Positions 21,106 through 29,998 of a stretch of 64,000 nt of DNA are shown in pieces. The DNA is taken from NCBI GenBank assembly GCA_964429235.1, contig CAYSAQ010000008.1, positions 14,278-78,277 on the forward strand. Direction: 5' to 3'. The notes below the pieces were generated by a model, which saw only the letters and a list, made by a program, of their open reading frames with translations, was not told the origin of the DNA and ran no database searches. Within the stretch, counting starts at the first letter, position 1; the number at the start of each line of letters is the position of its first letter. The stretch is from CAYSAQ01 sp964429235. Its GTDB lineage: Bacteria; Margulisbacteria; Riflemargulisbacteria; GWF2-35-9; DYQY01. The position numbers and the translations under genes were made by a program.

Positions 21106-22950
21106 TTATTTTTTAAGACTAAACCTTAAAATCATATTATTATCATGATTGCAGAAAACAATCATACCCATTTGATACTTTTGCCCTGGTTTTACAGAGT
21201 ATTTAAAGATATCTCCTTTGTTAATTCCACCCATAATCATATTATTATTCTTATCTATTTTTCTTCCTTCTGGTGCTGGAAAATCTGACAATTTATATAA
21301 ATATTTAAATTCTCTTTTCGGAACTGGTTTGGTGTTTAAAAACATAGAAAATGCTTTATCTCCCCAGATTCTTTGTTCTCCAATATCTAAAACTTCTACT
21401 TCTAATTTAGAGAAGCCCTTCGGAATAGTGATAGAACCAAAATGAACTTGTTCATAGTCCTTATCAGAATGATGCCTACCTTCTATTACGAATAAACCAT
21501 CAGGGTCAAACCTAGCAATAATATCTTTATTCCATATTCTATCTGTACGAGGAAATCTTAAAATCAACGAATCCTTAGGAACAACTTCTTTAGCACTTGC
21601 TACTACATCTTTCTTAAATTCATTTGCAACTAAGCTTTCTACAACGTTCATTGTCATTGCTACTATAAGTTGATTAAATGTATATTTATTTGATGGCCCG
21701 TAATGTCCATAGGAATGAAAAACTTCCTTTCTATAATCCACTGTTGAATCATAGTTCAGCTTATTACTTAATAATGTTGTAATCATACCCTGAGCCATAG
21801 TAATTTCATTTATTGATCCAGTCTTAATCCCTCCGTAATATAACTTTGAAAGATCATAACCATACCTACCAGCAACTAGCTTTAAAAAATCCAAAGAATC
21901 CTTATCTTTGAAATCTCTATAATTTAATGCATGATCCAGTATAAATCTTGGCCACTCTATCCCTTTATTTATTAATGTATGTTTTTGAGCATCTGGAAAA
22001 TAATCATGTATTCGAGAAGAAGAAATAACATCTCCTGAATTTTTATTCATCTTTACTACACACCAATCACGTAATCCTTGATTTTTAAGGACTTCTTTAT
22101 TAATCTTATTTTGGGTTTTATTTATTAACGCCCACCTATCATCAACCACTGCTAATAAGTTTGCAGCATATGAAAATGAGTACGAAATATTATAATGAAA
22201 TAGATAGTCATCTTTTGTCTCTGTGACAAAATTACTTTTATGAGGTGCTTCTAAGTTTGTGCCTGCTGTTGGAACCGCAAATTTCTCACCGTCTTTTGCA
22301 GTAAAATATATAACTGAATTATCAAGGATATCATTAGAAAGCTTTTTTATTTCTTTAGAATAATTAATAGATCCTTTTTTCCAAAGGCCTTTATCAACAT
22401 TCTTTTTAGCCATCACCAAAGCCATCAACCTGAATACTTCAGCATCTGTTGCAGAATCATCCTCACCAGAAGTCCATGATAAAAGAGAAGTTTCTCCTAT
22501 TTTGCTGAAATGTTTATTAGCACTTACATATAGCTTATCAAACAACTGTTGCGATGATTCAACCTTTTTCATATCTACTTCTGATATAGCTCTATCACTC
22601 AATGTTGATAATAAATACATTGCATAGGCATTTCCTTCTGTATGAATCATCTTGCTATCTATATATCTAACTAATTTCAAATCACCTTTTTCGACATACA
22701 TATCAGCTTTGGGATTCATATAGTTCTCTGTTCTGCTACGATCTTGTAAAATATCTACTAATTCAACTAAAGAAGGATTTAGTTCTAATATATTATAGGC
22801 AATACTGTTAGTTGTTACGCTCGCCACTGTCCTATTTATTGCCTTTAAATCGGTGCCTACTGCTTGTATTTTACTATTTTTAACATCCTTAACTATGGTG
22901 GTATATGGTGTTAATATGGCTTTTCTTGTTGTTAGATTATCCACTGGCAT
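21106..22950 (-). CDS. GH8-family glycosidase with C-terminal beta-sandwich (614 aa)
   Basis: The ATG at 22950 has AAGGAGA six bases upstream. HTEGNAYAMYLLS (Glu105) matches the GH8 motif carrying the catalytic acid, and SATDAE (Asp169) matches the motif with the second conserved acidic residue. The spacing of 64 residues is close to that of bacterial GH8 endoglucanases. Conserved helix pairs of an (alpha/alpha)6 barrel continue to about residue 440. Residues about 450-614 are strand-rich with an RFDPDGLFVIEG stretch and resemble a carbohydrate-binding sandwich. GH8 enzymes (for example BcsZ) cut beta-1,4 glucan, chitosan or xylan and commonly accompany cellulose synthase genes. There is no visible signal peptide, which is odd for BcsZ-like enzymes. 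The gene heads the giant-protein cluster, 81 bases before the next start. Confidence 0.75.
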   Translation of the reverse strand: MPVDNLTTRKAILTPYTTIVKDVKNSKIQAVGTDLKAINRTVASVTTNSIAYNILELNPSLVELVDILQDRSRTENYMNPKADMYVEKGDLKLVRYIDSKMIHTEGNAYAMYLLSTLSDRAISEVDMKKVESSQQLFDKLYVSANKHFSKIGETSLLSWTSGEDDSATDAEVFRLMALVMAKKNVDKGLWKKGSINYSKEIKKLSNDILDNSVIYFTAKDGEKFAVPTAGTNLEAPHKSNFVTETKDDYLFHYNISYSFSYAANLLAVVDDRWALINKTQNKINKEVLKNQGLRDWCVVKMNKNSGDVISSSRIHDYFPDAQKHTLINKGIEWPRFILDHALNYRDFKDKDSLDFLKLVAGRYGYDLSKLYYGGIKTGSINEITMAQGMITTLLSNKLNYDSTVDYRKEVFHSYGHYGPSNKYTFNQLIVAMTMNVVESLVANEFKKDVVASAKEVVPKDSLILRFPRTDRIWNKDIIARFDPDGLFVIEGRHHSDKDYEQVHFGSITIPKGFSKLEVEVLDIGEQRIWGDKAFSMFLNTKPVPKREFKYLYKLSDFPAPEGRKIDKNNNMIMGGINKGDIFKYSVKPGQKYQMGMIVFCNHDNNMILRFSLKK

Positions 22951-23061
22951 AATATTCTCCTTCTTTACTATCTACTCAACTATCGTAAGCAACTTAAAAT
23001 AATTGCAGTTATTTATATATACCATAAAAAAATGTTATATTTTATAATCAATACATAATCA

Positions 23062-23991
23062 CTAATTCTGAAAAAAATCATTAAAAATTAAATCAATTCT
23101 ATCTTGATTTAAATTAGCAACAACCTTTCCTACACAAAGGTCAGTCACAAGAACTTTTGCAGTAACCTTTCCCTTATACTTCCTTTCATTAATCGCAGAA
23201 AAAAAATGGAAAAGTTCCTGATCTACAATTTTGACGCCTTCTCGTAACCATTGATGAATATTTTCCTGAGTTTCATCAAAAACAGAATTAACACTCATAC
23301 ATGTTGTCCCCGCAGCATCTATAATTTCAGTATTATCACTATTAATACTTCTCGCTACGCCAACATCGACAAATTTATATAACGGATCTATCAACAAGCC
23401 ACCAACAACACCAAAGAAATCAATACTTTCGGGCGAACAATCCTTTAACAAATAATTCAAAAAGGAAAATATCAACCAACCGTAAACACTTGCAATATCT
23501 ATAAACGCACTATCATCTTGGCTATTTACGCCTACCTGAAACCCATCAAAATTATGCATTACTATCTGCAACTTTTGTTTACTCACATCAGTTAAATTAT
23601 TTAGAAATGTAAATACTATTCTCTTTGGATTAAGTTTTGCAATATTTTTTGACAAACTGTTTAACTCTTTAAAAACAATATGAGCATCACCCTCTTCCAC
23701 GAACCTTGTTACGCCTAAATGTCGCAATATATTCAAGTACTTATCTCTATGATTGGGATATTTAGCACTAACAACATAAAAAGTCTCAGATTTGCCATCA
23801 TACAAAACATGCCTATTTATCTTAATTAACCGTTTTTTAAGATTTATAATTTCCTTCTCTTCAAGATAAGTGAAAATAACTTTAGAATCTCTTATTTTGT
23901 TCATGAAAATATTGCCATGTGTCCTTAAAATATAATCCCCTATATTAAATGAATATAAATTGTGGCTTACTACCTTCGTCCTAAATGTCAT
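23062..23991 (-). CDS. unknown protein downstream of B12-radical SAM gene (309 aa)
   Basis: The start is placed at ATG 23991 (MTFRTKVVSH), which has AGGAA seven bases upstream and overlaps the end of the upstream radical SAM gene by 11 bases. A farther in-frame start inside that gene is less likely. The protein is a soluble alpha/beta mixture with no signal peptide and no motif I can name. A central hydrophobic stretch near SVYGWLIFSFLNYLL may be a buried helix. The tight overlap indicates that it is made together with the radical SAM protein and probably serves the same pathway. Function unknown. Confidence 0.6.
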   Translation of the reverse strand: MTFRTKVVSHNLYSFNIGDYILRTHGNIFMNKIRDSKVIFTYLEEKEIINLKKRLIKINRHVLYDGKSETFYVVSAKYPNHRDKYLNILRHLGVTRFVEEGDAHIVFKELNSLSKNIAKLNPKRIVFTFLNNLTDVSKQKLQIVMHNFDGFQVGVNSQDDSAFIDIASVYGWLIFSFLNYLLKDCSPESIDFFGVVGGLLIDPLYKFVDVGVARSINSDNTEIIDAAGTTCMSVNSVFDETQENIHQWLREGVKIVDQELFHFFSAINERKYKGKVTAKVLVTDLCVGKVVANLNQDRIDLIFNDFFQN

Positions 23992-25957
23992 GAGCGTGTT
24001 CCTGCTGAAACATATTATCAAATATGCTGTATAAATTTTCTAAAAACATATCAGTCCTATCCCCTGGTAAATATTGAGGATAATATATTTTCACACCCTT
24101 AATAAAAGTAATTAAATATACTATTGCTGTGAGATTTACTGAAAATTGATTTACACTGTTTAATCCATATTTATCTTTAAATTCATAATATATTTCATAA
24201 AATAAAGAATTAAGTTGTAATCTCAACAAACATCCACCCTGTATTTTCTCATACAGATCAGCAACCTCAGGATGCAATCCTACGGTTGATTCTCTAATAA
24301 GTGATTGCTTCATAAAGTCACTTTGTATCTCCTCAGTTACAAAGCTATGATGCTTTTCTCTTATTTTGTTTCTTAACTTATCACTTGTTTCTAGCAATGA
24401 AGAACTTGCTAATTGTATTTTTGAAGCTACTTGCACAAACACATTCCTGTTTTGCAAATATTGCATTGTTTCTTCAATAGAGCTGATTATGCTACTTATT
24501 GTATCAACTGGAGAAGCAAGTATCATATACATCCCTACTCTTATTCCAGCATCAGTTAAAGCCTCAATAGCCAACCTATTCTCATCGACTGTCGCTTTAT
24601 TGCCAAAAAAATCAAGAGATGGCACATGAAAACTTTCAATACCTAAAGAGATAACTCGAAACCCACGCTGATGAAAAGTATTTAATATTCTGGCATCTTC
24701 CTTTAATAAATTAGTAATAGATTTTGCCTTTGCTTGAGCTTTAACTGGAAGGTTTAACCCTGTTTCATTCTGCAATCTTTCTAACCCTGCCAATATTTTA
24801 ATACTCTTTTGGGGAGTATTAAATAAATCATTATCACGAAAAAGAAGATAATCATAATTGTTTGGAACCATTAATTCTTCCTGTAAATATTGAAAAGCTT
24901 CATTTACTGAAAAATCACTTGTATTAAAATTTTTACTTCCACAAAATACGCAATTTGCATTACATATGTTAGAAATCAATAAACCAAGGGGGTTACTTCC
25001 AATAAAATCTAACGGTCTCCCACCCATATTTATAACAGAATTCATTTCTTTGTATGTTGTCTTATGAAAAATGTCGCTACCTATTATTGGTTCATATGCA
25101 CTTGGCAATAAACTTTCATTAAAAGAAGTATGATCAAAAGTTTTATCTCCATAAAGCAACTCCCCATCATCAAAAACAAAAGTATTAGCTCCAACCCTGT
25201 TTTTCCCAAAGATAGCTTCTTTAGACAATCCATTACCGTCTATTATTTTTTGTGCAATAAGTTGCATTGCATCAAAGGCAGGTCCTTCTATACCGATATC
25301 ATATGGTATTGATTCAAATAACTGCATATTTGCCTGTGTCGAGTTTTTTGATATTTCTGGCCCTCCAACAACAAATAAAGCATTTGGATTCTGTCGATAT
25401 AAAACATCCAGATACTCAATATCATTATGTAGAACATGTGCCATATACCCATGAGATACCATGTCCCACTTAACGCCAAAAATCTCTTGATTTTCACCTA
25501 GATTAAATTTATCTAAATTTGCATCATACACTACTGCATCACATGGCAATGTTATTCTTAAATGCTGCGCAACTCTTTGAGCACCTAAATTTGATGCTAC
25601 TTTTAACATAGGAAGACCATTCTCTGAACTTACATTAGATAAAAATAAAATCTTCAAATATTTTTTAGATACTTCTAACCCGTTTTGTATGGAAAAATCA
25701 TCAAATGAAGAAATATTGCCAATATTTGAAAAATCTATTGCTAACGTTGAATCATCAGCTAACTCAAAACTATTAGCAAGATAATTAGCTAGTTCATTGA
25801 ACAAACTATTGTTACTCGATAAATCTATACAATTACTTCTTAGTATCCAGTTATCACAACGATTCTCAAGAATACACCAACCAGGAATTTTCTCAATAAA
25901 ATGGCCTAAATCATTAATTGAAAAAACATTATCATTTGCAATAACCTTCAGTTTCAT
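23981..25957 (-). CDS. B12-binding-domain radical SAM protein (658 aa)
   Basis: The ATG at 25957 has AGGAAGT seven bases upstream. Residues about 110-260 form a Rossmann-like cobalamin-binding-type domain (ILFLSNVSSENG start, LFVVGGPEIS, then DIGIEGPAFDAMQL). This is the arrangement of the large B12-radical SAM group, though no DxHxxG base-off motif is seen. The cluster motif CNANCVFC (Cys-x3-Cys-x2-Cys) lies near residue 335, followed by a TIM-barrel segment with VISLGIESFHVPSL. About 90 N-terminal residues and 150 C-terminal residues are not recognised. Members of this group do methylations, ring contractions and other radical chemistry on natural products, lipids and cofactors; the substrate here cannot be read from sequence. 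It overlaps the next gene, and a possible kinase-fold gene lies about 110 bases upstream. Confidence 0.8.
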   Translation of the reverse strand: MKLKVIANDNVFSINDLGHFIEKIPGWCILENRCDNWILRSNCIDLSSNNSLFNELANYLANSFELADDSTLAIDFSNIGNISSFDDFSIQNGLEVSKKYLKILFLSNVSSENGLPMLKVASNLGAQRVAQHLRITLPCDAVVYDANLDKFNLGENQEIFGVKWDMVSHGYMAHVLHNDIEYLDVLYRQNPNALFVVGGPEISKNSTQANMQLFESIPYDIGIEGPAFDAMQLIAQKIIDGNGLSKEAIFGKNRVGANTFVFDDGELLYGDKTFDHTSFNESLLPSAYEPIIGSDIFHKTTYKEMNSVINMGGRPLDFIGSNPLGLLISNICNANCVFCGSKNFNTSDFSVNEAFQYLQEELMVPNNYDYLLFRDNDLFNTPQKSIKILAGLERLQNETGLNLPVKAQAKAKSITNLLKEDARILNTFHQRGFRVISLGIESFHVPSLDFFGNKATVDENRLAIEALTDAGIRVGMYMILASPVDTISSIISSIEETMQYLQNRNVFVQVASKIQLASSSLLETSDKLRNKIREKHHSFVTEEIQSDFMKQSLIRESTVGLHPEVADLYEKIQGGCLLRLQLNSLFYEIYYEFKDKYGLNSVNQFSVNLTAIVYLITFIKGVKIYYPQYLPGDRTDMFLENLYSIFDNMFQQEHAHDI

Positions 25958-26049
25958 TATTTACTTCCTGTACATAAACTTAAAAAAACTTTCTTGTGCT
26001 TCAGGTATTTATCGAATATTAGACAGGTTTATACATCGATAATATCGCA

Positions 26050-26064
26050 TGTGTGTGTGTGTGT
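26050..26064. repeat. (TG)n microsatellite abutting a stop codon
   Basis: Seven and a half TG units directly adjoin the stop codon of the minus-strand gene at 26065. Such dinucleotide runs change length by slippage. Here it lies 92 bases upstream of the start of the radical SAM gene on the transcribed side, so length changes could at most affect the spacer. Confidence 0.8.
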
Positions 26065-27207
26065 TTAAGAACCCCTAATTTGTTTCCAAATTTCATTTAA
26101 ATACTCATCAGGATTATCCAGTAATTCCATATTAAGACTTACCGAATCATCTCCATCAATACCTATTAAATCATGTATTGTATCTAAGTTATTTCTTATT
26201 AATGTTACTTGTGCTAAATATGCATCTTTAAAAACTCGTAAATATTCAGGCATCTCTTCATTTAAGTTTGGCATAAACAAAATCGCAGCCATTTCAATAA
26301 TATGTCGTCTGGCATTCTCCATAATGTAAAACCCATCTTTATTAAAATATTCGAAATCTATTGCATACAATCCTTCTCCTTGTTCAAGCCTTTGTAAATC
26401 TACAAAATAGTTGCAGAAAAAATCACCACCTCTCACATCAATAAATGAACGGTCTCCACGATAAACTAAATCTGAAACAGCGGCTTCCTTAGCTAAAGCT
26501 TTCAATAAAGGATAACGAAAACTATCAAATTCATCCCTCAATGTTATTACTGATTCTTTTACTAAAAACATTTTCGATGTAACAATTTCTGAGGTGAAAA
26601 AATCACTAACCAATACGTCTTTAGAATATAATTCCCTATTTACTGAACAATCTAAAGCTTCTCTTAGCATCGAAAACATCTTTGCCTGTGGACTAACTCC
26701 ATTTTTTATAAAAATATATTTAGATTGTCCATCCACTTCTATTTCGATTTTGAGACATAAATTATTAGGCTTATGATATCTACTAGAAGACATATCCATA
26801 ACATCAATAATTTCATAACCAGCAACACCATAAAATCTATCCAAATATTCATCCATAACTTCTTTAATATGAGGATTCTTTGTAAGAATTTTATAGCATA
26901 TCTTGATTCTTAGACTAACTGGTAATTCATTTATAAATGAACGAAGAAACATTGCGTACTTGTTTGTATATTGCCTTTCCAAACTAGAACTTTCATCGAT
27001 TACATTGAAAACCTCTGTAGATGTTAAGGGATGAAGGTACAAATCACCTCGAGTCAAAAAATTGATAATACTATTAGCGGTAATGCCTACTTCTTTAAAA
27101 AAAACATCCTCTACTATTTTGCCATTAACATAATCAATCAAATCGACTGAAAGTTCTTTTGCAAATAATTCTATAGCACTTTTTGTAGAAATTATTTTAT
27201 TTTTCAT
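26065..27207 (-). CDS. possible kinase-fold protein, 380 aa
   Basis: The ATG at 27207 lacks a convincing Shine-Dalgarno. The N-terminal 130 residues are helical. Residues about 150-215 are strand-rich with KIEIEVDGQSKYIFIKNG, resembling an N-lobe with a lysine. Residues about 240-300 carry ALAKEAAVSDLVYRGDRSF followed by GLYAIDFEYF. That order (helix, GDR-type loop, then D-F-E) recalls atypical kinase folds such as the LanM dehydratase domain or PI3/4-kinase-like proteins, where the final Asp binds metal. The resemblance is weak and several expected residues are not identifiable. The gene precedes the B12-radical SAM gene in the same direction and diverges from the sucrose synthase gene. Alternative: an unrelated alpha/beta protein. 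Function unknown. Confidence 0.55.
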   Translation of the reverse strand: MKNKIISTKSAIELFAKELSVDLIDYVNGKIVEDVFFKEVGITANSIINFLTRGDLYLHPLTSTEVFNVIDESSSLERQYTNKYAMFLRSFINELPVSLRIKICYKILTKNPHIKEVMDEYLDRFYGVAGYEIIDVMDMSSSRYHKPNNLCLKIEIEVDGQSKYIFIKNGVSPQAKMFSMLREALDCSVNRELYSKDVLVSDFFTSEIVTSKMFLVKESVITLRDEFDSFRYPLLKALAKEAAVSDLVYRGDRSFIDVRGGDFFCNYFVDLQRLEQGEGLYAIDFEYFNKDGFYIMENARRHIIEMAAILFMPNLNEEMPEYLRVFKDAYLAQVTLIRNNLDTIHDLIGIDGDDSVSLNMELLDNPDEYLNEIWKQIRGS

Positions 27208-27378
27208 ATATATATATCGGAAGAACTCTTAGGCAATCTCAAAAAAGATTTAGAACTAATGACTAATTTAAAAAGTTATCTACTAATTCACTCAACTTTA
27301 TCAAAAAGTTCTAGAATCCCTTCGGCCCCAATATTAAACAAAGCAGCAATTATATTTCAAAAAAATCTTCAGAAAACC

Positions 27379-27407
27379 TTGTTGATGAGGAGTTAGCAGG
27401 ATAATAT
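27379..27407 (+). promoter_or_regulatory. putative promoter of sucrose synthase gene
   Basis: TTGTTG at 27379-27384, a 17-base spacer and TAATAT at 27402-27407 form a plausible sigma-70-type promoter about 60 bases before the start codon. The rest of the divergent intergenic stretch (27208-27458) is AT-rich with no other structure that I can support. Confidence 0.45.
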
Positions 27408-27467
27408 AAAAATAAGCTAAAAACTGGCTGAACTAACTTATATATACGGGATAAAGGGGTGAGGGTT

Positions 27468-29849
27468 TTGGGAGAACTACCAATAGAACTAAAAAGAATA
27501 GATCATGATGAACTAACTGGTTTTTTTAACTTTGTAAAATCAGTAACATCCAATATAGATATCTTAAGAAATGATTTAATTAATTATATAAAAGAATATG
27601 ACAAAGACAATAGCCGCCCATATCTTAAAAAGTTTATTTATAGCACCCAAGAACTCATAATTTCTGAAAATGAATATATTGCTGTTTATAGATACGATAT
27701 AGCAAAATACCACTTTTACAAATTCATACCTGAACAAAGTGTGTTTTTTAAAAAAGCAAACATAGATACTTTTCTTTCTAAAAAAGATGCAATAGTAAAC
27801 AAAGATGGTGGAAACACAAAAGTCACTTTAGATTTTCTGCCATTCTACGACTACTCTCCTAGCATAAAAGACCCTCATGACTTAGGTGAAGGAATGAAAT
27901 TTTTAAGCAGATACTTATCAAGTAATTTTTTCCAATATCCAGAAAAATGGAACAAACTATTATTTGAATTTTTAAGCGTACATTCTATAGAGGGACAACA
28001 ACTACTTCTAGACCCATCAATAATTACTAATCATGAAAAACTAATAGAGTCTGTTCGTTTTATGCTAGATTTTTTAACATCACAAGCTAACGATACTAAA
28101 AATATTGAAAAAGTTTGGCAAGAAATGGGGAATTTAGGTTTTAGAGTTGGTTGGGGCAACACACCAACAAAGGTACTAGGCACAATGAAACTACTTCATG
28201 ATTGTTTCAATACTCCTGACTCTACTAAATTAGATATGTTCATTTCCAGAATACCTATGATTTCTAAAATAGTTCTATTATCACCTCATGGCTGGTTTGG
28301 ACAAAATGATGTTTTAGGACGTCCTGACACTGGCGGTCAAGTTGTATACATTTTAGACAAAGTAAAATATTTAGAAAAAAACCTTCAAACTAGCTTAATT
28401 GAAGCTGGAGTAAATATAAAACCTAAAATCATAGTAATAACTAGACTTATCCCTAATGCTGAAGGAACTACTTGTGATCAGTATGAAGAAAAAATAGAAG
28501 GAACTGAGAACTCTTATATTATAAGAGTACCATTCAAACATTCCGATGGTAGCGTTCACCAAGATTGGGTTTCCAGATTCCATATCTGGCCATATCTAGA
28601 AACTTTTGCAAAAGAAGCAGAATCAACCATAATTAAAGAATTAAAGGGGAAACCTGATTTGATAGTAGGAAACTATTCTGATGGAAATATTGTAGCAACA
28701 CTCCTTTCTCAGTCAATGGAAGTAATGCAATGCAACATTGCTCATGCATTAGAAAAATCTAAATACCTATTCTCAGATTTATATTGGAAAGATATGGAGA
28801 AAGACTATGAATTCTCATTTCAATACACAGCTGACTTACTATCTATGAACATGGCTTCATTTATTGTCAGTAGTACTTTTCAAGAAATTGCTGGAACAGA
28901 AAAAGAACAAGGACAATACGAATCTTATCTAACCTATTCTATGCCGGAACTTTATCATGTAAAAAACGGTGTGAACTTATTTCACCCTAAATTTAACATT
29001 GTGCCTCCTGGTGTGCCCGAAGATATGTTCTTCCCATACTATGAAAAAGATAGACGTGACCAAAATATGATTAATGAATTAAATCATGAAATTTTTGAAA
29101 AGAAAGCAGACTATATCTTTGGCGAATTAGAAGATACAAATAGAAGACCAATTTTCTCTATGGCTAGAATCGATAAAGTGAAAAATTTATCAGGTCTAAT
29201 TAATCTTTTTGGTGCGCACAAAGAACTAAAAAATGTAGCTAACCTGATTTTAATAACTGACAAAATTAACTTAGAAAGATCTAAAGATGAAGAAGAAATA
29301 AATGAAATCAATAAAATGTACGATTTAATCAAAGAATATGGATTAGAAAAAAATATCCGTTGGGTAGCTATAGGAGCTTCTGGCAGAAAAAGATTGGCTG
29401 AAGTCTATAGGATTATGGCAGATAGAAAAGGCATATTTGTTCAACCAGCTCTATTTGAAGCATTTGGTCTAACTGTACTCGAAGGAATGAGTTCAGGACT
29501 ACCCACTTATGCTACAAAATTTGGAGGACCTTCTGAAATAATTGTAGATGGAGACAGTGGAGGGCTAATTAACCCTACACGATTAAAAGAATCTGCTACC
29601 AAATTAAATGATTTCATTCGAGATTCTATAGAAAACGAACAGGTATGGTATGACATGTCAGACCTAGGGATTAAACGTGTTCAAGATAATTTCAACTGGG
29701 ATTTATATACTCAAAAGCTTCTAAGCCTTACGAGAATCTATGGTTTCTGGAAGTTCACTGTATCAAAGAAGGCCAAAGAAAAAATGAAACTATACTATGA
29801 TGTAATATTTGATAATTTTTATAGAAAAAGATTACCTAAAGAGTATTAA
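27468..29849 (+). CDS. susA: sucrose synthase (GT4 family, 793 aa)
   Basis: The enzyme reversibly makes sucrose and NDP from NDP-glucose and fructose. The GT-B catalytic core begins near residue 272 with SPHGWFGQNDVLGRPDTGGQ, the signature shared by plant and cyanobacterial sucrose synthases. It continues with ITRLIPNAEGTTCDQ and HALEKSKYLFSDLYW. The GT4 E-x7-E motif is EAFGLTVLE near residue 663. The N-terminal 260 residues correspond to the regulatory region of sucrose synthases, and total length is normal. The TTG at 27468 is preferred because AAAGGGG lies eight bases upstream; the in-frame GTG at 27459 would put that site directly against the start. The gene stands alone on the plus strand with its own putative promoter. 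No sucrose-phosphate synthase or phosphatase is in the window, so the direction of use is unclear. Confidence 0.9.
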   Translation: MGELPIELKRIDHDELTGFFNFVKSVTSNIDILRNDLINYIKEYDKDNSRPYLKKFIYSTQELIISENEYIAVYRYDIAKYHFYKFIPEQSVFFKKANIDTFLSKKDAIVNKDGGNTKVTLDFLPFYDYSPSIKDPHDLGEGMKFLSRYLSSNFFQYPEKWNKLLFEFLSVHSIEGQQLLLDPSIITNHEKLIESVRFMLDFLTSQANDTKNIEKVWQEMGNLGFRVGWGNTPTKVLGTMKLLHDCFNTPDSTKLDMFISRIPMISKIVLLSPHGWFGQNDVLGRPDTGGQVVYILDKVKYLEKNLQTSLIEAGVNIKPKIIVITRLIPNAEGTTCDQYEEKIEGTENSYIIRVPFKHSDGSVHQDWVSRFHIWPYLETFAKEAESTIIKELKGKPDLIVGNYSDGNIVATLLSQSMEVMQCNIAHALEKSKYLFSDLYWKDMEKDYEFSFQYTADLLSMNMASFIVSSTFQEIAGTEKEQGQYESYLTYSMPELYHVKNGVNLFHPKFNIVPPGVPEDMFFPYYEKDRRDQNMINELNHEIFEKKADYIFGELEDTNRRPIFSMARIDKVKNLSGLINLFGAHKELKNVANLILITDKINLERSKDEEEINEINKMYDLIKEYGLEKNIRWVAIGASGRKRLAEVYRIMADRKGIFVQPALFEAFGLTVLEGMSSGLPTYATKFGGPSEIIVDGDSGGLINPTRLKESATKLNDFIRDSIENEQVWYDMSDLGIKRVQDNFNWDLYTQKLLSLTRIYGFWKFTVSKKAKEKMKLYYDVIFDNFYRKRLPKEY

Positions 29850-29904
29850 TCCCCCTCTCCTATTTGCTGCCGCAAATTGGAGTATCCCCCTTATGAAGGG
29901 GGAA
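29850..29904 (-). repeat. composite palindromic repeat, copy 1
   Basis: On the minus strand it reads as a hairpin TTCCCCCTTCATAAGGGGGA, then a second hairpin with arms CTCC-ATTTGC and GCAAAT-GGAG, then a third AGGGGGA. It starts one base after the sucrose synthase stop. Together with the facing copy at 29954-29998 it fills the gap between convergent genes and could act as a transcription terminator, though no T-tract follows. Confidence 0.7.
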
Positions 29905-29953
29905 CTAAAACACAGACCATGCTGTTAACTTCCAAATTATATATGAAATAATA

Positions 29954-29998
29954 TTCCCCCTTTATAAGGGGGATGTCAGCAAAGCTGACAGGGGGATT
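29954..29998 (+). repeat. composite palindromic repeat, copy 2 (inverted relative to copy 1)
   Basis: It has the same plan as copy 1: hairpin CCCCCTTTATAAGGGGG, second hairpin GTCAGC-AAA-GCTGAC, then a third AGGGGGA arm. The last base touches the stop codon of tonB. The first hairpin is conserved between copies while the second differs completely in sequence but not in form, which is typical of dispersed REP-like elements. Confidence 0.7.

Noticed and set aside
25288..25497. Minus-strand 69-codon frame inside the radical SAM gene
   Set aside because: It lies wholly within a well-supported gene in another frame; composition is a shadow of the AT-rich coding sequence.
26050..26064. Phase-variable promoter at the TG run
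   Set aside because: No -10/-35 pair spans the run, and it directly abuts a stop codon rather than lying between promoter elements.
29850..29998. CRISPR array
   Set aside because: Only two inverted copies with internal hairpins and no regular spacers; no CRISPR arrays were seen anywhere in the window.
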